Below, piece after piece: positions 45,004 through 55,460 of a stretch of DNA of 64,000 nucleotides. The notes under the pieces were generated by a model. That model saw only the letters and a program-made list of their open reading frames with translations, was not told the DNA's origin and ran no database searches. The translations under genes and the position numbers were made by a program. The DNA lies in assembly GCA_930367215.1 (NCBI GenBank), contig OV884056.1:250383127-250447126 (forward strand), given 5' to 3'. How positions within the stretch are numbered: the first letter of the stretch is position 1; every line of letters begins with the position of its first letter. Origin of the DNA: Pollenia angustigena. Lineage: Eukaryota > Arthropoda > Insecta > Diptera > Polleniidae.

Positions 45004-45100
45004 CAAGGTGGCCTAAATATCACAACAATACAACAACAACTTGCAAATCAATACCAATCAGCTGTTTGTTGAGACCACCTTGTAAATAATTACACTTTAA
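45004..45100. repeat. CAAGGTGG foldback fragment
   Basis: GCAAGGTGGCC at the left and GAGACCACCTTG at the right are inverted. The 28-bp sequence across the right end (GAGACCACCTTGTAAATAAT plus TACACTTT) is also found reversed at 8783-8813. The repeat therefore extends past the apparent terminus. Confidence 0.5.
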
Positions 45101-45523
45101 ATAAGACTTTTCAAATAAAACTCAAAAAATCAATCTGTATTTTAAACCGATTTAAGTTTTTATAAAAATTAACTTAATTTTGAATATTATTTTTGTCAAG
45201 CTAATAGGGCCTAAATTTCTTCAATGTAAATAAAATTCAATTTTTAATTACAATATTTTGTTCCCGACGTTTCGTCGATTGTTTGTCGACTTTTTCAAGG
45301 GATTGTAAAATGAAAATTTAATCACATTAAAAAGTTTTAGTTGTACTCAGGATCATACAAATATAAAAATTAATTTTAATATTTAAAAAATACATATTAC
45401 TTTAAATATATCACAGCTTAAGTGATTGATTTAAATACTATCCTGAAAATTGGGCATTAGTCACTTCAACAATTGTAATTTATAATTGCGGCCTCTATTA
45501 AGGATCTGCACACTGAAACGTTT
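45101..45523. other. AT-rich interval with GTTTCGTCGATTG motif
   Basis: Includes TCCCGACGTTTCGTCGATTG followed by TTTGTCGACTTTTTCAAGGG near 45263-45302, a short GTCGA-rich inverted patch that resembles a transposon end. No partner was found and no gene is seen. Confidence 0.4.
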
Positions 45524-46152
45524 TAAAGGAGCGTTTTTGTCATCTGACATGTCAAATTTCCCACTGCAAAACACATACATGTCGTCTGTTACCTTTTTAA
45601 CTTTGCTTCTGTAAAAGTCAGAAGCAAAGTCATCTGACAAAATTTCAATTAGAGCGTGCTCTATTTTCTTCTGACAAACCATCTGACATCAGAAATCTAT
45701 GCCGGGAAGAAACTGGCAGCGTCGTCAACTATTGACGGAATCATTAGCCGGCTGAAGTTAATATTTTACAATACCAAGATATGTATGCTCATCTTACCAT
45801 TGAATAGAATTTATGTAAATATATACATAAAAACAGTTTCATTATAAAATTCTAAATTGGTATCTTTAAAATAAAAGAAACAAATGTTAAGATGGCTAAA
45901 TTATTTTACGGCGCAAATAAATATTTTCGTGGCGGCAGTAAGCTATTTTGAAACCGAGAACTACTTTGGTTTCTGCAATAACAATGCGAAAAAAAACAGA
46001 GACAATGTCAGAAGCAAATTACATGTACGTTTGTGACCGAATATTATAAACCTTATGTAAAACAGCAATTTTGACAGACATGAACAATTACATGTGACTT
46101 GAAAATTTGACATGTCAGATGACAAATACATGTCGTGTACGGGCGCCTTAAG
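45524..46152. mobile_element. Degenerate foldback element
   Basis: TTTGTCATCTGACATGTCAA at 45537 and the inverted TTTGACATGTCAGATGACAA near 46107 are complementary, along with ACATACATGTCG/CGACATGTATTT stretches. About 630 bp; inner copies of CATCTGACA motifs recur. Two ORFs here have no family resemblance. Confidence 0.6.
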
Positions 46153-46900
46153 TAAACTTGACAAAGTCTGTACTAATACTGTCCTTTGACAGTCTATAAC
46201 ATTCGAAATGTTTTTCGAAGGTTCGAGGCTTTACTATTCACCACGTCTATTATGTTTTATGGCGGCACTTATCTTAACATAATTTCACCACTTATACTGA
46301 AGCTTTTTTAAAGGTAATTTCGAGGGCTTTCTGCACATTGGGATTGAAGTGTACTGAATTATAACAACTTTTAATAACAATGTAAACTAATAAAATTACT
46401 TATGAATACAAAAGAACTAATAAACACAAGATAAATAACACTGTACAACAAAATCCATTTTTTTCCCAAAATTACAAGGTCCGGCCTATAAATTTTGATA
46501 GAGGAGACAAAAAAAAGACACGTGTATCGGCGTTTTACATCTGAATTTTATTTGAGGGGGGGTTAAAGTTTCCCAGCCTTGGCACATTCTTATTGTTAAT
46601 TGGCATAAGAAACGATGTGAACCTTACATTTTAGGTATAAAATGTGTTAAGCAAATTTATGCTCTGAAAGAATTTTTTCGCAATACCAATGAATTTTGAC
46701 ATTAATAATTGCATTAAAAAGGAACCTATGCAGCGCTTCGTTGGATCAATGAAACCTGTTTCATTAAAATGTATTTAATGAAACATTACATTAGATCTAT
46801 GAATATTATTCATTGGATGAATACTTTCAATAAAGTAAAAAAATGTTTTTTCTTTATTTTATTTTTTTCTTATTTTATTTTATTTTATTTTTTTCTGTCT

Positions 46901-46962
46901 CTGGCGGGAATCGATCGCGCAACCTCGGTGATGATAGACTAGGTCTCTAGCCTACCGGGGCA
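46901..46962 (-). repeat. tRNA-like segment with B box, A-rich tail
   Basis: Minus strand: GGTAGGCTAGAGACCTAGTC, TATCATCACCGAGGTTGCGC and GATCGATTCCCGCCAGAG, then a long A-rich stretch (AAAATAAAATAAAATAAG). CTAGTCTATCA, GGTTGCG and TCGATTCCC are shared with 41947-42034, indicating a tRNA-derived SINE family. It does not fold as an intact tRNA by eye. Confidence 0.5.
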
Positions 46963-47703
46963 GTGTAGTTTTTGGACAAAAAACATATGTTTTTTTATGA
47001 GATTAAATTGTCCATAACAACAATAACAACGATGATTGAAAGTTTTTGTTTCATTGTCATTGTCATAATGAAAATTTAAATTTATGAAAGCATTATTGAA
47101 ATATGTTGCTTTAATAAAAAAATTTTTGATTTCATAAATTTAATGGCATACATATTACATTAGATATATGAGATAATTAAATCTTACATTTTTTGATTAA
47201 CAATTAAACATTTTTTTAAGGAAACTATAATTTTGTATTAATTTATGAACATAGTTATGTTTGTATATTGTTTTTTTATGTTCCCAATTAAAATTTTTTG
47301 TTTAACTTGGACAAACTTAAGTTTTCATATATCAAATATGTTAACTCCTCAAGGTATTAGTTTTTTTTTTCTTTCTTTTAAAAAAGAGTTAAAAACACCA
47401 TTAAAACAGGGATTTAAGGGTTTAAAATGTTCCGCAAAAATATTATCCGTGAAATTTTACTATAAGTCCCTGAATACACCAAAATAGAAAATTCCACCAG
47501 AAAGTAAGAAATAAGACACAAAAGAGAGCTTAGGGTTAATTTTGCACTTATTAAGAATTTTCTTTTACCCAAAAAATTAAGCATGAAAAAAATAATTCAA
47601 ATTTAATTAAAAATCACTAATAAGTCTATTATGCTACCTTCGATAGCGAATTTGGATAGGATGTATTCATTAATTACATATTTTCAGCTCTTGGCAATTC
47701 CAC

Positions 47704-48470
47704 TTAATTATCATACAATGTCCAGCATATTCCAGAGATAAGCGAATGAAAAATTTTGAATTTATAGCGTTCTTCAATGGGTGCGCATGTCTGATGAAAT
47801 TTTTCACCATGCTCATCAGATTCTGTTGACAACTGGTTCTCAAAGGAATCCATATTGGAATTTAAAAAATGAATTTTTGTTGACATATGAACGCCTAGTT
47901 TTTCAAAAGCTCTAAGCATGGTGTCTACGTATATTCGAGCAGTAGGAGAACGATTTTTGCCTAAGACATTGTACATTTATCACTTTCTTAATGCTTTTCC
48001 ACGCATCAAGCTCAATTGGTGAGAGCATTTCGTCGAAGTAAGCGTTTTGCATCAGCTTTCTTATATCTGAACCAACCAAAACACCTGTTGATAATAAAAC
48101 AAATTTTTAGGCTTTAAACAATAACAACGACTTGAAGAACATATACATATGTACCTTAATAAATCTTTGCTTCGCTTAATTTTGGAAACATTGTTTTCAA
48201 AATATTTAATGCTGATTCATTTGTATTCAGATATTTAACAAAGTTTTTTACCACACCAAGTTTGATTTTCAATGGGGGTAAGATAATTTTTTCAGTTGAT
48301 GAACGATATTGTGCTCTCCCAAGTGCATAAAAAGCATCCGTACTTAACGTATCCAGTCTGCATACCTGAAAGGAAACGAACGACTTTTAGTGATCCAGAT
48401 CCACCACTTATGGTCTTCATATTTTACGGAGTCCAGTATTAATTTTATAGAATCATATCTTTAATATTCA
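47704..48470 (-). pseudogene. Transposon protein, C-terminal part
   Basis: Minus-strand peptides STEKIILPPLKIKLGVVKNF and LVGSDIRKLMQNAYFDEMLS (48330-48020) lead into the 90-codon frame 47704-47976 with VHMSTKIHFLNSNMDSFENQ, SDEHGEKFHQ and ICWTL. I recognise this order (PPLHIKLG..KNFVK, HFL-SHLD-F, DEHGERFHQ, YCWTL) from large uncharacterised ORFs recurrent in arthropod genomes. Its biochemical role is not established to my knowledge. A transposase or transposon-partner role is inferred from its place between inverted termini. Confidence 0.72.
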
Positions 48471-49003
48471 TTCCAAAGGCAATTGGAATAGGATTTTTGG
48501 TATTATCGTAATACCCCAGTGAAAAATGTGCTCCAAAAGGAGCAGGTTTTTTGTATGAATTCATTCCTCAAATGGCTTCAAACCTGCTGATGGGATGCCT
48601 GATTTTTGTATGGGGTGTTCCCGGTTTGGAGGACTATTTTCTGCTGACAATAAGCGCTTCTTTTACCATGCAAACAAAGCGCTCCTAAAGTGCTTTTTTA
48701 AGGGCTTACTTAATTAACATATTCATTAATATTTTGCTTTTACTTGTTTAAATGCCTTTTTCAATAATTTTCATAAACCATAATATATTTTTATTTTTTT
48801 CGCTTTAAAATCTTCTTCGTTGTCAGCACTAAAATAGCAGATTTTTGTATATTTTATTCTTTATTATTTACTGCTTTATAAGAGCTCTCTAATTGAAGCG
48901 CTTGATTATGCGCTTTTTCTCCGTAGTGCTTCAAAAAACCCAAATTCTTTTTATTCATTCCAAAGGCAATTGGAATAGGATTTTTGGTATTATCGTAATA
49001 CAG
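48467..49003. repeat. 49-bp direct repeat flanking a 439-bp insert
   Basis: The sequence beginning TATTCATTCCAAAGGCAATT and ending TATTATCGTAATAC is present at about 48467-48515 and again at 48955-49003. The 439 bp between them contain AGCGCTTC-, AAGCGCTCC- and AAGTGC-type palindromic patches and no coding match. The repeated piece is part of the transposon protein (IPIAFGMN). Confidence 0.78.
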
Positions 49004-49310
49004 ATAATACTCTCTTAGATGAATCAATAAATATACGCCAGTTCTCGTGGTTATACTCAAATTTCATTGCATTCATTATTCCTTTAATATCGTGGCAATA
49101 AGCAAACGTGTTATCATCGTTTACTGAAGAAAACAGCAGAAAGCTGTCTTGACGCTTACGAAAGCTGGTAACATTGACACCAGGTTCATGTAGATGAAGA
49201 CTTTTTAAGTCTGCAGCTAAAATTGCTGATTTTAATCCCTTAAATCCCTGTTTTAATGGTGTTTTGCTCTTTTTTAAAAGAAGCACAAAAAAGACCCATA
49301 CCCTCCTCAA
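48854..49310 (-). pseudogene. Transposon protein, N-terminal part
   Basis: The minus-strand frame 48990-49310 contains LKQGFKGLKSAILAADLKSL, SFRKRQDSF, FAYCHDIKGIMNAM and NWRIFIDSSKRVL. In this protein group the FIDSSKRSLK block is normally followed by AVLLHNGN-type sequence, but here the frame shifts. A second frame (48854-49060) continues with NPIPIAFGMNK. It belongs to the same element as 47704-48470. Confidence 0.72.
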
Positions 49311-49502
49311 GGTATCGATGGTTAAAATATTCTACAAAAATGTTCTCCGTAACATTCTACATAAATTTGCTGAACACATTTTATACCTAAAATGTAAGGG
49401 TCACATGGTTTCTTAAAAACGCCGATACACGTGTCTGTTTTTTTGTCTCCTCTATCAAAATTTATAGGCCGGGCCTTGTAATTTTTTTTGGGTTGTACAG
49501 TG

Positions 49503-50217
49503 TAATAATTACAACTAATTCTTAACCAATAATTACAACTAATTCTTAAATAAAGTTAGTTTCGTAACAATAATTTATGGGTTCTTAGATGAATATTTAA
49601 AAAGTTTTTCAAATTGTCATGAATTATTTTAAAAACCAAAACTTTTTTTTGGTGAATGTTAAAAATTTTGCAAATTTGAATTTGGTTATTTATATGTAAT
49701 AGATTTCATTTTAAATACTTTGTTTAATCAAAATATAGAATTTATTTATAATAGGTACATAAACATTTTAAATTGATAAACAAACACATGATCTTAACAA
49801 GCAAACATCATCATATTTTTCAATTAACGTACATATTTGTGGAATTGTTGCATATTTTATTTCAAAATTAATTTTATATTTTTAACAATAATCAAAAGTC
49901 AATTTTGTAAAACAACACAGCAGAGTATTAAATGAAAGCAAAAAATAAAAAACATCGCTAGTTTTAACACAGAACATTGGAATCTATAGTTTTACTTATT
50001 TTTTTTTAATTTTTGTTATGAGTTTTAATTATAAAAAGAGAAGATGAAAATTTATTTTTCTTTTATTCTCAATTTAGTCGAACATTCAAACTCAAGGGAA
50101 AATGTTATTGTGCAGAACGCTAGTGTTTAATGCGAATTTTTGAAATTAAAAAAAATAAATTATTTTGTTTTCAAAAAAAAAAACAAAAACTAAAATAGAA
50201 AATAAAAACTCAAAAAA
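49503..50217. other. AT-rich upstream region of the 50218 exon
   Basis: Starts with a 25-bp direct repeat (AATAATTACAACTAATTCTT twice, 49506-49556), then AT-rich sequence. The last part presumably includes the promoter and 5' untranslated region of the exon at 50218; no initiator or TATA element is clear. Confidence 0.4.
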
Positions 50218-50338
50218 ATGTTCAAATCATCGCAAGAAATACGTTTGAATACACTGAATGCCACTCAGTATACAAATCTTAATGACAGTGAAAATAATGT
50301 TTGTATATTTGGAAAATATTTAAAAACACCAGACTCTG
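50218..50338 (+). CDS. First coding exon of an unidentified gene (partial)
   Basis: An ATG preceded by an A-rich context (TCAAAAAA) opens 40 codons, MFKSSQEIRLNTLNATQY..., ending ...NNVCIFGKYLKTPDS plus one base, followed by a consensus donor GTAAGT. The A-rich leader, normal codon use and good donor make a genuine first exon likely. The rest is not in the window, because the presumed intron exceeds 13 kb. I do not recognise the protein. The spacing Y-T-x-L-N ... V-x-x-F-G-x-x-x-x-x-P faintly recalls the start of an OB-fold such as the telomere end-binding type, but 40 residues are far too few. It may instead be an isolated chance frame. The 6.1-kb duplication begins inside it. Confidence 0.5.
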
Positions 50339-50446
50339 GTAAGTTGGAACATAAAAATTTGTGTTTTTAATTATTTGAATAAGACAAGAGCTGTGCTCGT
50401 GAGTGTTTTTAATCTCGCATCACGTACGCGAAATTTTTAGAACCAC

Positions 50447-50560
50447 ACCACAATAGTGGAGAGGGTAATATGCGTCTGTGCTAATGTTGTCGATTTGTAT
50501 ACCGATCAATTCATAATCACTTTTATTGTATTTTGTATTAAGTCTCAGTGATGTTAACTT
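50447..50560. repeat. CACAATAGTGGAGAGGGTAA repeat fragment
   Basis: ACACCACAATAGTGGAGAGG, GTAATATGCGTCTGTGCTAA and TGTATACCGATCAATTC match the left part of 42289-43018 and 32281. Repeated at 56553-56666. Confidence 0.6.
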
Positions 50561-51479
50561 TTATTTTTTCATTACCGTACGGCCCTCTTAAAATTACCTT
50601 TTCTGGGAAGAAATTACCGTACGCAAAGGTTTTTTTAATTTATTAAAATTTTAAATATGTTTTATGAAAAATTTTCATGAAAAGCTTTGTTTTGAAATAC
50701 ATTTTAAACCAAAATATTGAAAATTTTTAATAATTACTATAGTTAAATGCATCACATTACGGCTATTTTAAATACTTAAACAATTGTTGATTTTGAAACA
50801 ACCAAAAAGTTAAAAATGCAATTAATTGTATACAATGAATTATTTAATTCTTCATATTTTACACTTATCACTGTAACCTAAGCATTTGCAGAAACATAAC
50901 ATTCTTAACTTTTTGTATTACATTCATGAAAATCGCATCTCAAAAGTTAGGATCATAAAGCCTTCATATGTATGTATGTATATGAATATCAAAAACCCAA
51001 ATCTTGATATTACCGTTTTTTAAATGAAATTACCTTGCTACCTTTTGGGGCTCAAAATTACCGTAAAAAAGGGTAATTACCGTACGGTTAACATCACTGT
51101 TAAGTCTTATAAAAGCAAAAATATTATAATGGAAGCATCCACTTAAGGTTTTTCAGAATCTAATAAATATTTTGGAAATATTTTTAATGTTTTTTTAAAG
51201 TACTTCATAAATTGGGTATTTTCGATACAAACATTGAGTTTTAAAAATTTCGGAGCAAGATCGGGCAAATTTTATTCATTGCTCTTCTAATTTGAGATTT
51301 TAGCTTATTTAAAATCTTGCGGATTTTTTGTGAAAGAACTCCAGTTGTTAAAAACATATGCTGAAAAAGTTGGTATATATGTATACAAAACTAAAAGGGC
51401 TGTATTTTAGTTCGTGGCAAGCGTGACTAATGGATTTTTTGGTTGTTTTGTATTAGTTTCGACCTAGTTTAATGTAACA

Positions 51480-51960
51480 TGTACGTTAGGGTAGGCCAGT
51501 CACCCCTAGAAAGAAAGATATGGCAATGAAGTTTCTAAAACAAGAAAAAAATTCTGTCACGCCCCCAAACAGCTCTTTTCGTTTTTTATATGTAGCGCTG
51601 CCATTTAAAGTCCGATCTCATCATATCGCATATCAGTGTTCATGGCTTGACTTATGCCCCAAATGTAAATTGTTTTTTCAAAAAATCTGTCTAAAACTTA
51701 GTATGTATTGATTTTAACATGCTCACTTTAATGGCACGCCTCCAAATTAAACCCCTTTTTCTCATACATATTACATTAAACCAATACAAACCAAAAAAAT
51801 TTAATCAGTTACGCCCTACAATAAAAGGTTTGAAGAACTTTAAGATAATAGTTTTTACCACGCCCTTAAATACAGCGCTTTTTTGTTTTATATATAAAGC
51901 ATCGCCATTTAAAGTCCAATTTCATCGTATCGTATATCATTGTTAATGACTAGAATATGG
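51480..51960. repeat. Degenerate internal direct repeat, about 300-bp period
   Basis: CACGCCCCCAAACAGCTCTT...GCCATTTAAAGTCCGATCTC at 51559 is echoed at 51859 (CACGCCCTTAAATACAGCGC...GCCATTTAAAGTCCAATTTC). The two short ORFs here (51520-51711 and 51719-51946) are read through this repeat and are not supported as genes. Second unit at 57586-58066. Confidence 0.55.
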
Positions 51961-52079
51961 CTTCATTTCTGTGTTTAATGCTTTTTTAATCCAAGGTCAA
52001 ATTCTAGATGGCATTTGTGAAATCTCGGATCCTTCCCCTCTAATGTCTAATTTTGTCTAAAATTATGTTTCTTAATGAC

Positions 52080-52310
52080 TGCGCATATTAGAAAAAGGTT
52101 TAACTTTACTTAAAGGTAATTTTATTTCCGAGTTTCGGTTTTTTTTTGTAATTTCAATATCCTAAATTGCTTTTGAGTTGTGCAACCTCCTACATTTTCA
52201 AAATAAAGGTATATCTTGAAAGCAAGAGCTAACCTAAAAAAATTAGCTCCACTGGATTTAGCGTGCCCAAATTAGGTTAAAACTTGTCTGTTATTTGCAA
52301 CTAGCACAGT
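52080..52310. repeat. Diverged relative of the 162-bp foldback satellite
   Basis: Contains GCGCATATTAGAAAAAGGTT, TTCGGTTTTTTTTTGTAATT, TTTTGAGTTGTGCAACCTCC, AAAGGTATATCTTGAAAGCA and AGCTCCACTGGATTTAGCG in the same order as 63191-63730, with many substitutions. Copied at 58186-58416. Confidence 0.7.
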
Positions 52311-52941
52311 GTACTTATTGCTCAAAATTACAATATTTAAATTATATTTTAAGATTATTTTTTAAAGGTTGCGAAAGAAAAAAATCATATCTTAAAAAAG
52401 AAAAAAACACTTCCTTCAAAATTTAAGGATTTTTTAAGAACGGTTTGAGGTATTGTATAAAAAAATTTGTAAAATAAAAAAAAAGGTTTTTGACTTAGTC
52501 CGTTTTAAAAATTTAATATTTTACAGATATAACATTTTTCAAAATTATTTTTCAATAAATTGTTTGTAGCCCCAAGTATTCTCTTTAAAATGACATTAAA
52601 ATCATCTTCGTATGTAAAGTAGTAGAAATAAGCTCAACGCATACGGCTAATTCGGCGAAATAATGACATTTTGAATATGACATAACTATTGAAAAAATAA
52701 ATTTTAAATCTTTTTTCGTTTATATATTTATGTTCCTTATAGGATAAAAGGAACCTACTCACCAAATTTCATTGAAATCGAAAGGGGTCGGATCCCACTC
52801 TTGGTCGATTTGACATGGAATTACCCATATATCTGTGGCATTTTTGTGATAAAACATCTTAAGTCTAGATAAGATAAAAAAGTTTTAAAAATCAAATTAT
52901 TTTTATGTTCAATATTAATTGTTGACCTGTGTTGATTACAC

Positions 52942-53118
52942 AGTGCAACACGAAAAAAATAACCACATACGAACACAACTTATTGATAAAAGACAAAAAA
53001 AAGAGATTTTTTATGGTCAAAAAAGATTAGGGGAGGCACTGGCCTCTTTTTTTTTGTCTTTTATCACATTTTGGTTTCCGTATATGGTTATTTTTCCATG
53101 ACTTACAAAATTAGACAC
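52942..53118. mobile_element. Foldback MITE (CACAGTGCAACACG end)
   Basis: GAAAAAAATAACCACATACG...GATAAAAGACAAAAAAAAGAG on the left pairs with GGAAAAATAACCATATACGG...GATAAAAGACAAAAA (other strand) on the right; the outermost bases are CACAGTG and CACTGTG. About 177 bp. Second copy at 59048-59224. The 60-codon ORF across it is a by-product. Confidence 0.72.
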
Positions 53119-53621
53119 AGTGTTATCTATGTTGTTGTTTTAGTTTGGATTAAGTTGATGAAAATATGACAAGCAGTGATGACGTATCAACTTTATTGTA
53201 GTTTTTAATTTGACAGTGTTTTAAATCCCGTGAAGACGACCATCGTTGTATGCTCGAAATGTCGGATGAAAAATAAGAAAACGAAATTAAAAATACAAAA
53301 ATTTGTGAATTTTTTATTTATAATTTTTATATGACCTTAAGCCAAACAAAAACAACAACAAATAATTTTTATTAAATAATAAAATAAGCAAAAATTAAGG
53401 AAAATTTCGTTTATTATACAAAATTTTAAAAACGTAAACAAACATGTTTTTTAGTTGAAATTTTTTAAATTTTGAATTTGACTTAAGATGTTTTGTCAAA
53501 ATGCACCAGATATGTATCTACATAAATATAATTTTTTTGCCCTTTAAAAAAAATAATTATGGGTATCAATTGTTTTTTTTTCTCAAAAGTTAAAGGCTGT
53601 TTTATTTTAAATTAATTATGT

Positions 53622-54391
53622 ATATGGGCGTTTCCACAGGATGGTCTACCAGGATGAAAAAATAAAAGGTTGATTATCATCGTCTTTTATTGTTTATTAT
53701 TAAAAAAAAAGTCTATGTTCTTATCAAAGAATAGTTTCCTAGCATATCTGAGCTGTTTACTTGAGGAAATTGGGCTGGAAACTAGAAAATTTTATAATTT
53801 CCTGTATTTTCTACTTCTAAAGACATTTTTCTATACTTATTTATTTTTATTTTATATGTTATGTTTACACTCTTTCTTCATAATCTCTCAATTACAATCA
53901 ATTGTTAAAGGAGTGTTAAGTTTTTTTGTTAAGGAAATTTGAAGACATTTATTGGAAAATGCGTGGTGATAATAATAAAAAAACATATGGAAAAATCGTA
54001 CGTTCGCGATCCGTACGTTCGCGACCGGTACATATGCCAATTAAATAAAAACCAAGAGAGATATTTTATTTTATAAATACTGGATGGAGCCCTACATTAA
54101 TATTCTTTTAAAATAAATTAATCACTTTTGAATATTCCGTTCCATTGCGCAGATTTTTACATTTCACTACTGTCAGCCGAAGTTGACTTCTATTTTGCGT
54201 ACGTTCGTGACCACACGTTTTTAACTCTTATTATGAAAACTTAAACTCGATGAAATCCATCTTTTGTACTAAACATAGAGCTACCCAAATGCTATCGAAT
54301 TGCAAAAAAAAATGCAAGGAAAAGTTTTGTTTTCTATATTATTTGTACATCAAAAGCGTACGTTCGTGACCCCAGGAAATGCCCATATCTA
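53622..54391. mobile_element. TIR element with CGTACGTTCG repeats
   Basis: TGGGCGTTTCC at the left and TGGGCATTTCC (other strand) at the right, bordered by TA. The motif CGTACGTTCGYGA occurs at about 53998, 54013, 54196 and 54358, the last next to the right end. This repeated motif could be a protein-binding site within the element. The AT-rich ORF 53670-53942 has no recognised motif. Second copy at 59728-60497. Confidence 0.55.
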
Positions 54392-54454
54392 GTTTGAAAA
54401 ATTGGCTATGGTCGATAAATGAAAAATGCCCGAGTTATAGTAGATCAAAGTCAG

Positions 54455-54587
54455 GGTTCACATTATGAAAGTTTTCTTTCAGAAAGTCTGAGTTTATTGG
54501 TGAGAGGGGAGAGAAGAAAAGCATGTTCTCTTCCCCTCTCATCAGTCAACTCTGACTTTCTGAAAGAAAACTTTCATAGTGTGAACC
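54455..54587. mobile_element. Palindromic MITE, CAG target
   Basis: GGTTCACATTATGAAAGTTT(TCTTTCAGAAAGTC) and its reverse complement bound 133 bp. CAG is duplicated (54452-54454 and 54588-54590). The centre has a GAGAGGGGAGAGAAGA / TCTTCCCCTCTC pair. Second copy at 60561-60693. Confidence 0.82.
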
Positions 54588-54696
54588 CAGACAAAGCTAA
54601 TAAGATGTGATGAAAATGTTAAGGGTTTTCACCAATTATTGTCATTTTCCAAAATATACCACAATTAATAACAAAATCCATAGTTTTATATTTATA

Positions 54697-54870
54697 CCCT
54701 TCACCGAAGGTAAAAAGATACAAACATATCGTCGGTTGATTATTTAATTGTCGTATGTGGGCACAAATTACATACGACATACGACAATATAATAATCAAC
54801 GGACGATAAATAATTTTGTCATTCCGTTTGTAATTTCTACAATATTGATCCTAGACCCCTTCAAAAGCGA
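54697..54870. repeat. TATACCCTTCACC element fragment split by a palindrome
   Basis: TATACCCTTCACCGAAGGTA and then, after an inserted palindrome (54730-54812, CGTCGGTTGATTATT arm and its complement, with CATACGACATACGACA inside), AATTTTGTCATTCCGTTTGT and CCTAGACCCCTTC. Related to the TATACCC families elsewhere. Second copy at 60803-60976. Confidence 0.62.
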
Positions 54871-55359
54871 AGTTGATTTATAAAAATTTAAAATCCTCTA
54901 ATTTAAATTAAAACAGCCTTTCATTCTGAATGGCGGCTGAAAGAGAAGTATACAGATAAATGTAATGTAGTACAGTAGAATCTCACAAATTAGAACCACT
55001 GTGTGCACCGGACATTTCGAATTTCTGAAAAGTTAGAATTTCTGGACATTTTTTTTACAGAAAATTATAATGAAATAGTGATAGAATATGAATAGTTGTG
55101 TAAGCTTTTTTTTAACTCAAAACAGTTTTTATTTAATAACATATTAAATTCACAGAAAAGCTTTTAAAAAGTTTTTTGATTATAAGAACAATTTTGATTG
55201 TTAGTAAGCTGTTAATTTTTAATTCTTGATATTCTTTAATTAGGCTTGAGTTCATCAAATTTAATTTTCATTAAATTATCATTATAACGCTTGCCGCTTT
55301 TGTTTAGGTTGTTCAGTGAGGAAGGAATTTTACAACTTGGAATGTTTATTAAATTTTAT

Positions 55360-55460
55360 TGATAATTTTTCTTTGGCTGAGCTGGGATTTGAACCCGGAT
55401 TGATTTTTACATGTTTCAAGAATCACCACATTTTATCTTCCAAAATCTTTGAGTTCTAAC
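55360..55460 (-). repeat. Possible tRNA-derived repeat with B box
   Basis: The minus strand contains GGTTCAAATCC (55385-55395), a perfect RNA polymerase III B-box sequence, within CCGGGTTCAAATCCCAGCTC. No convincing A box or acceptor stem is present. Duplicated at 61466-61566. Confidence 0.35.

Larger units (their letters stand above)
46439..49502 (-). mobile_element. 3.06-kb CACTG-ended DNA transposon (CACTA/EnSpm-like)
   Basis: Terminal inverted repeats of about 95 bp begin CACTGTACAACAAAATCCAT on the left. The right end reads CACTGTACAACCCAAAAAAA on the other strand. TAA borders both sides (46436-46438 and 49503-49505). CACTR termini with a 3-bp target are the hallmark of CACTA/EnSpm elements, so that is the best class guess. 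The minus strand holds coding remnants from 49310 to 47704 with frame breaks. Inside are a tRNA-like insert, an inverted partial copy of its own 5' coding region (about 47340-47450) and a 49-bp direct duplication. Confidence 0.82.

Noticed and set aside
51520..54610. Duplicate ORFs in the 6.1-kb units (51520, 51719, 52919, 53670, 54419 and partners at +6106) as conserved genes
   Set aside because: Identity between copies reflects the recent duplication and not selection. The ORFs cross MITEs and AT-rich repeats and have no motifs.
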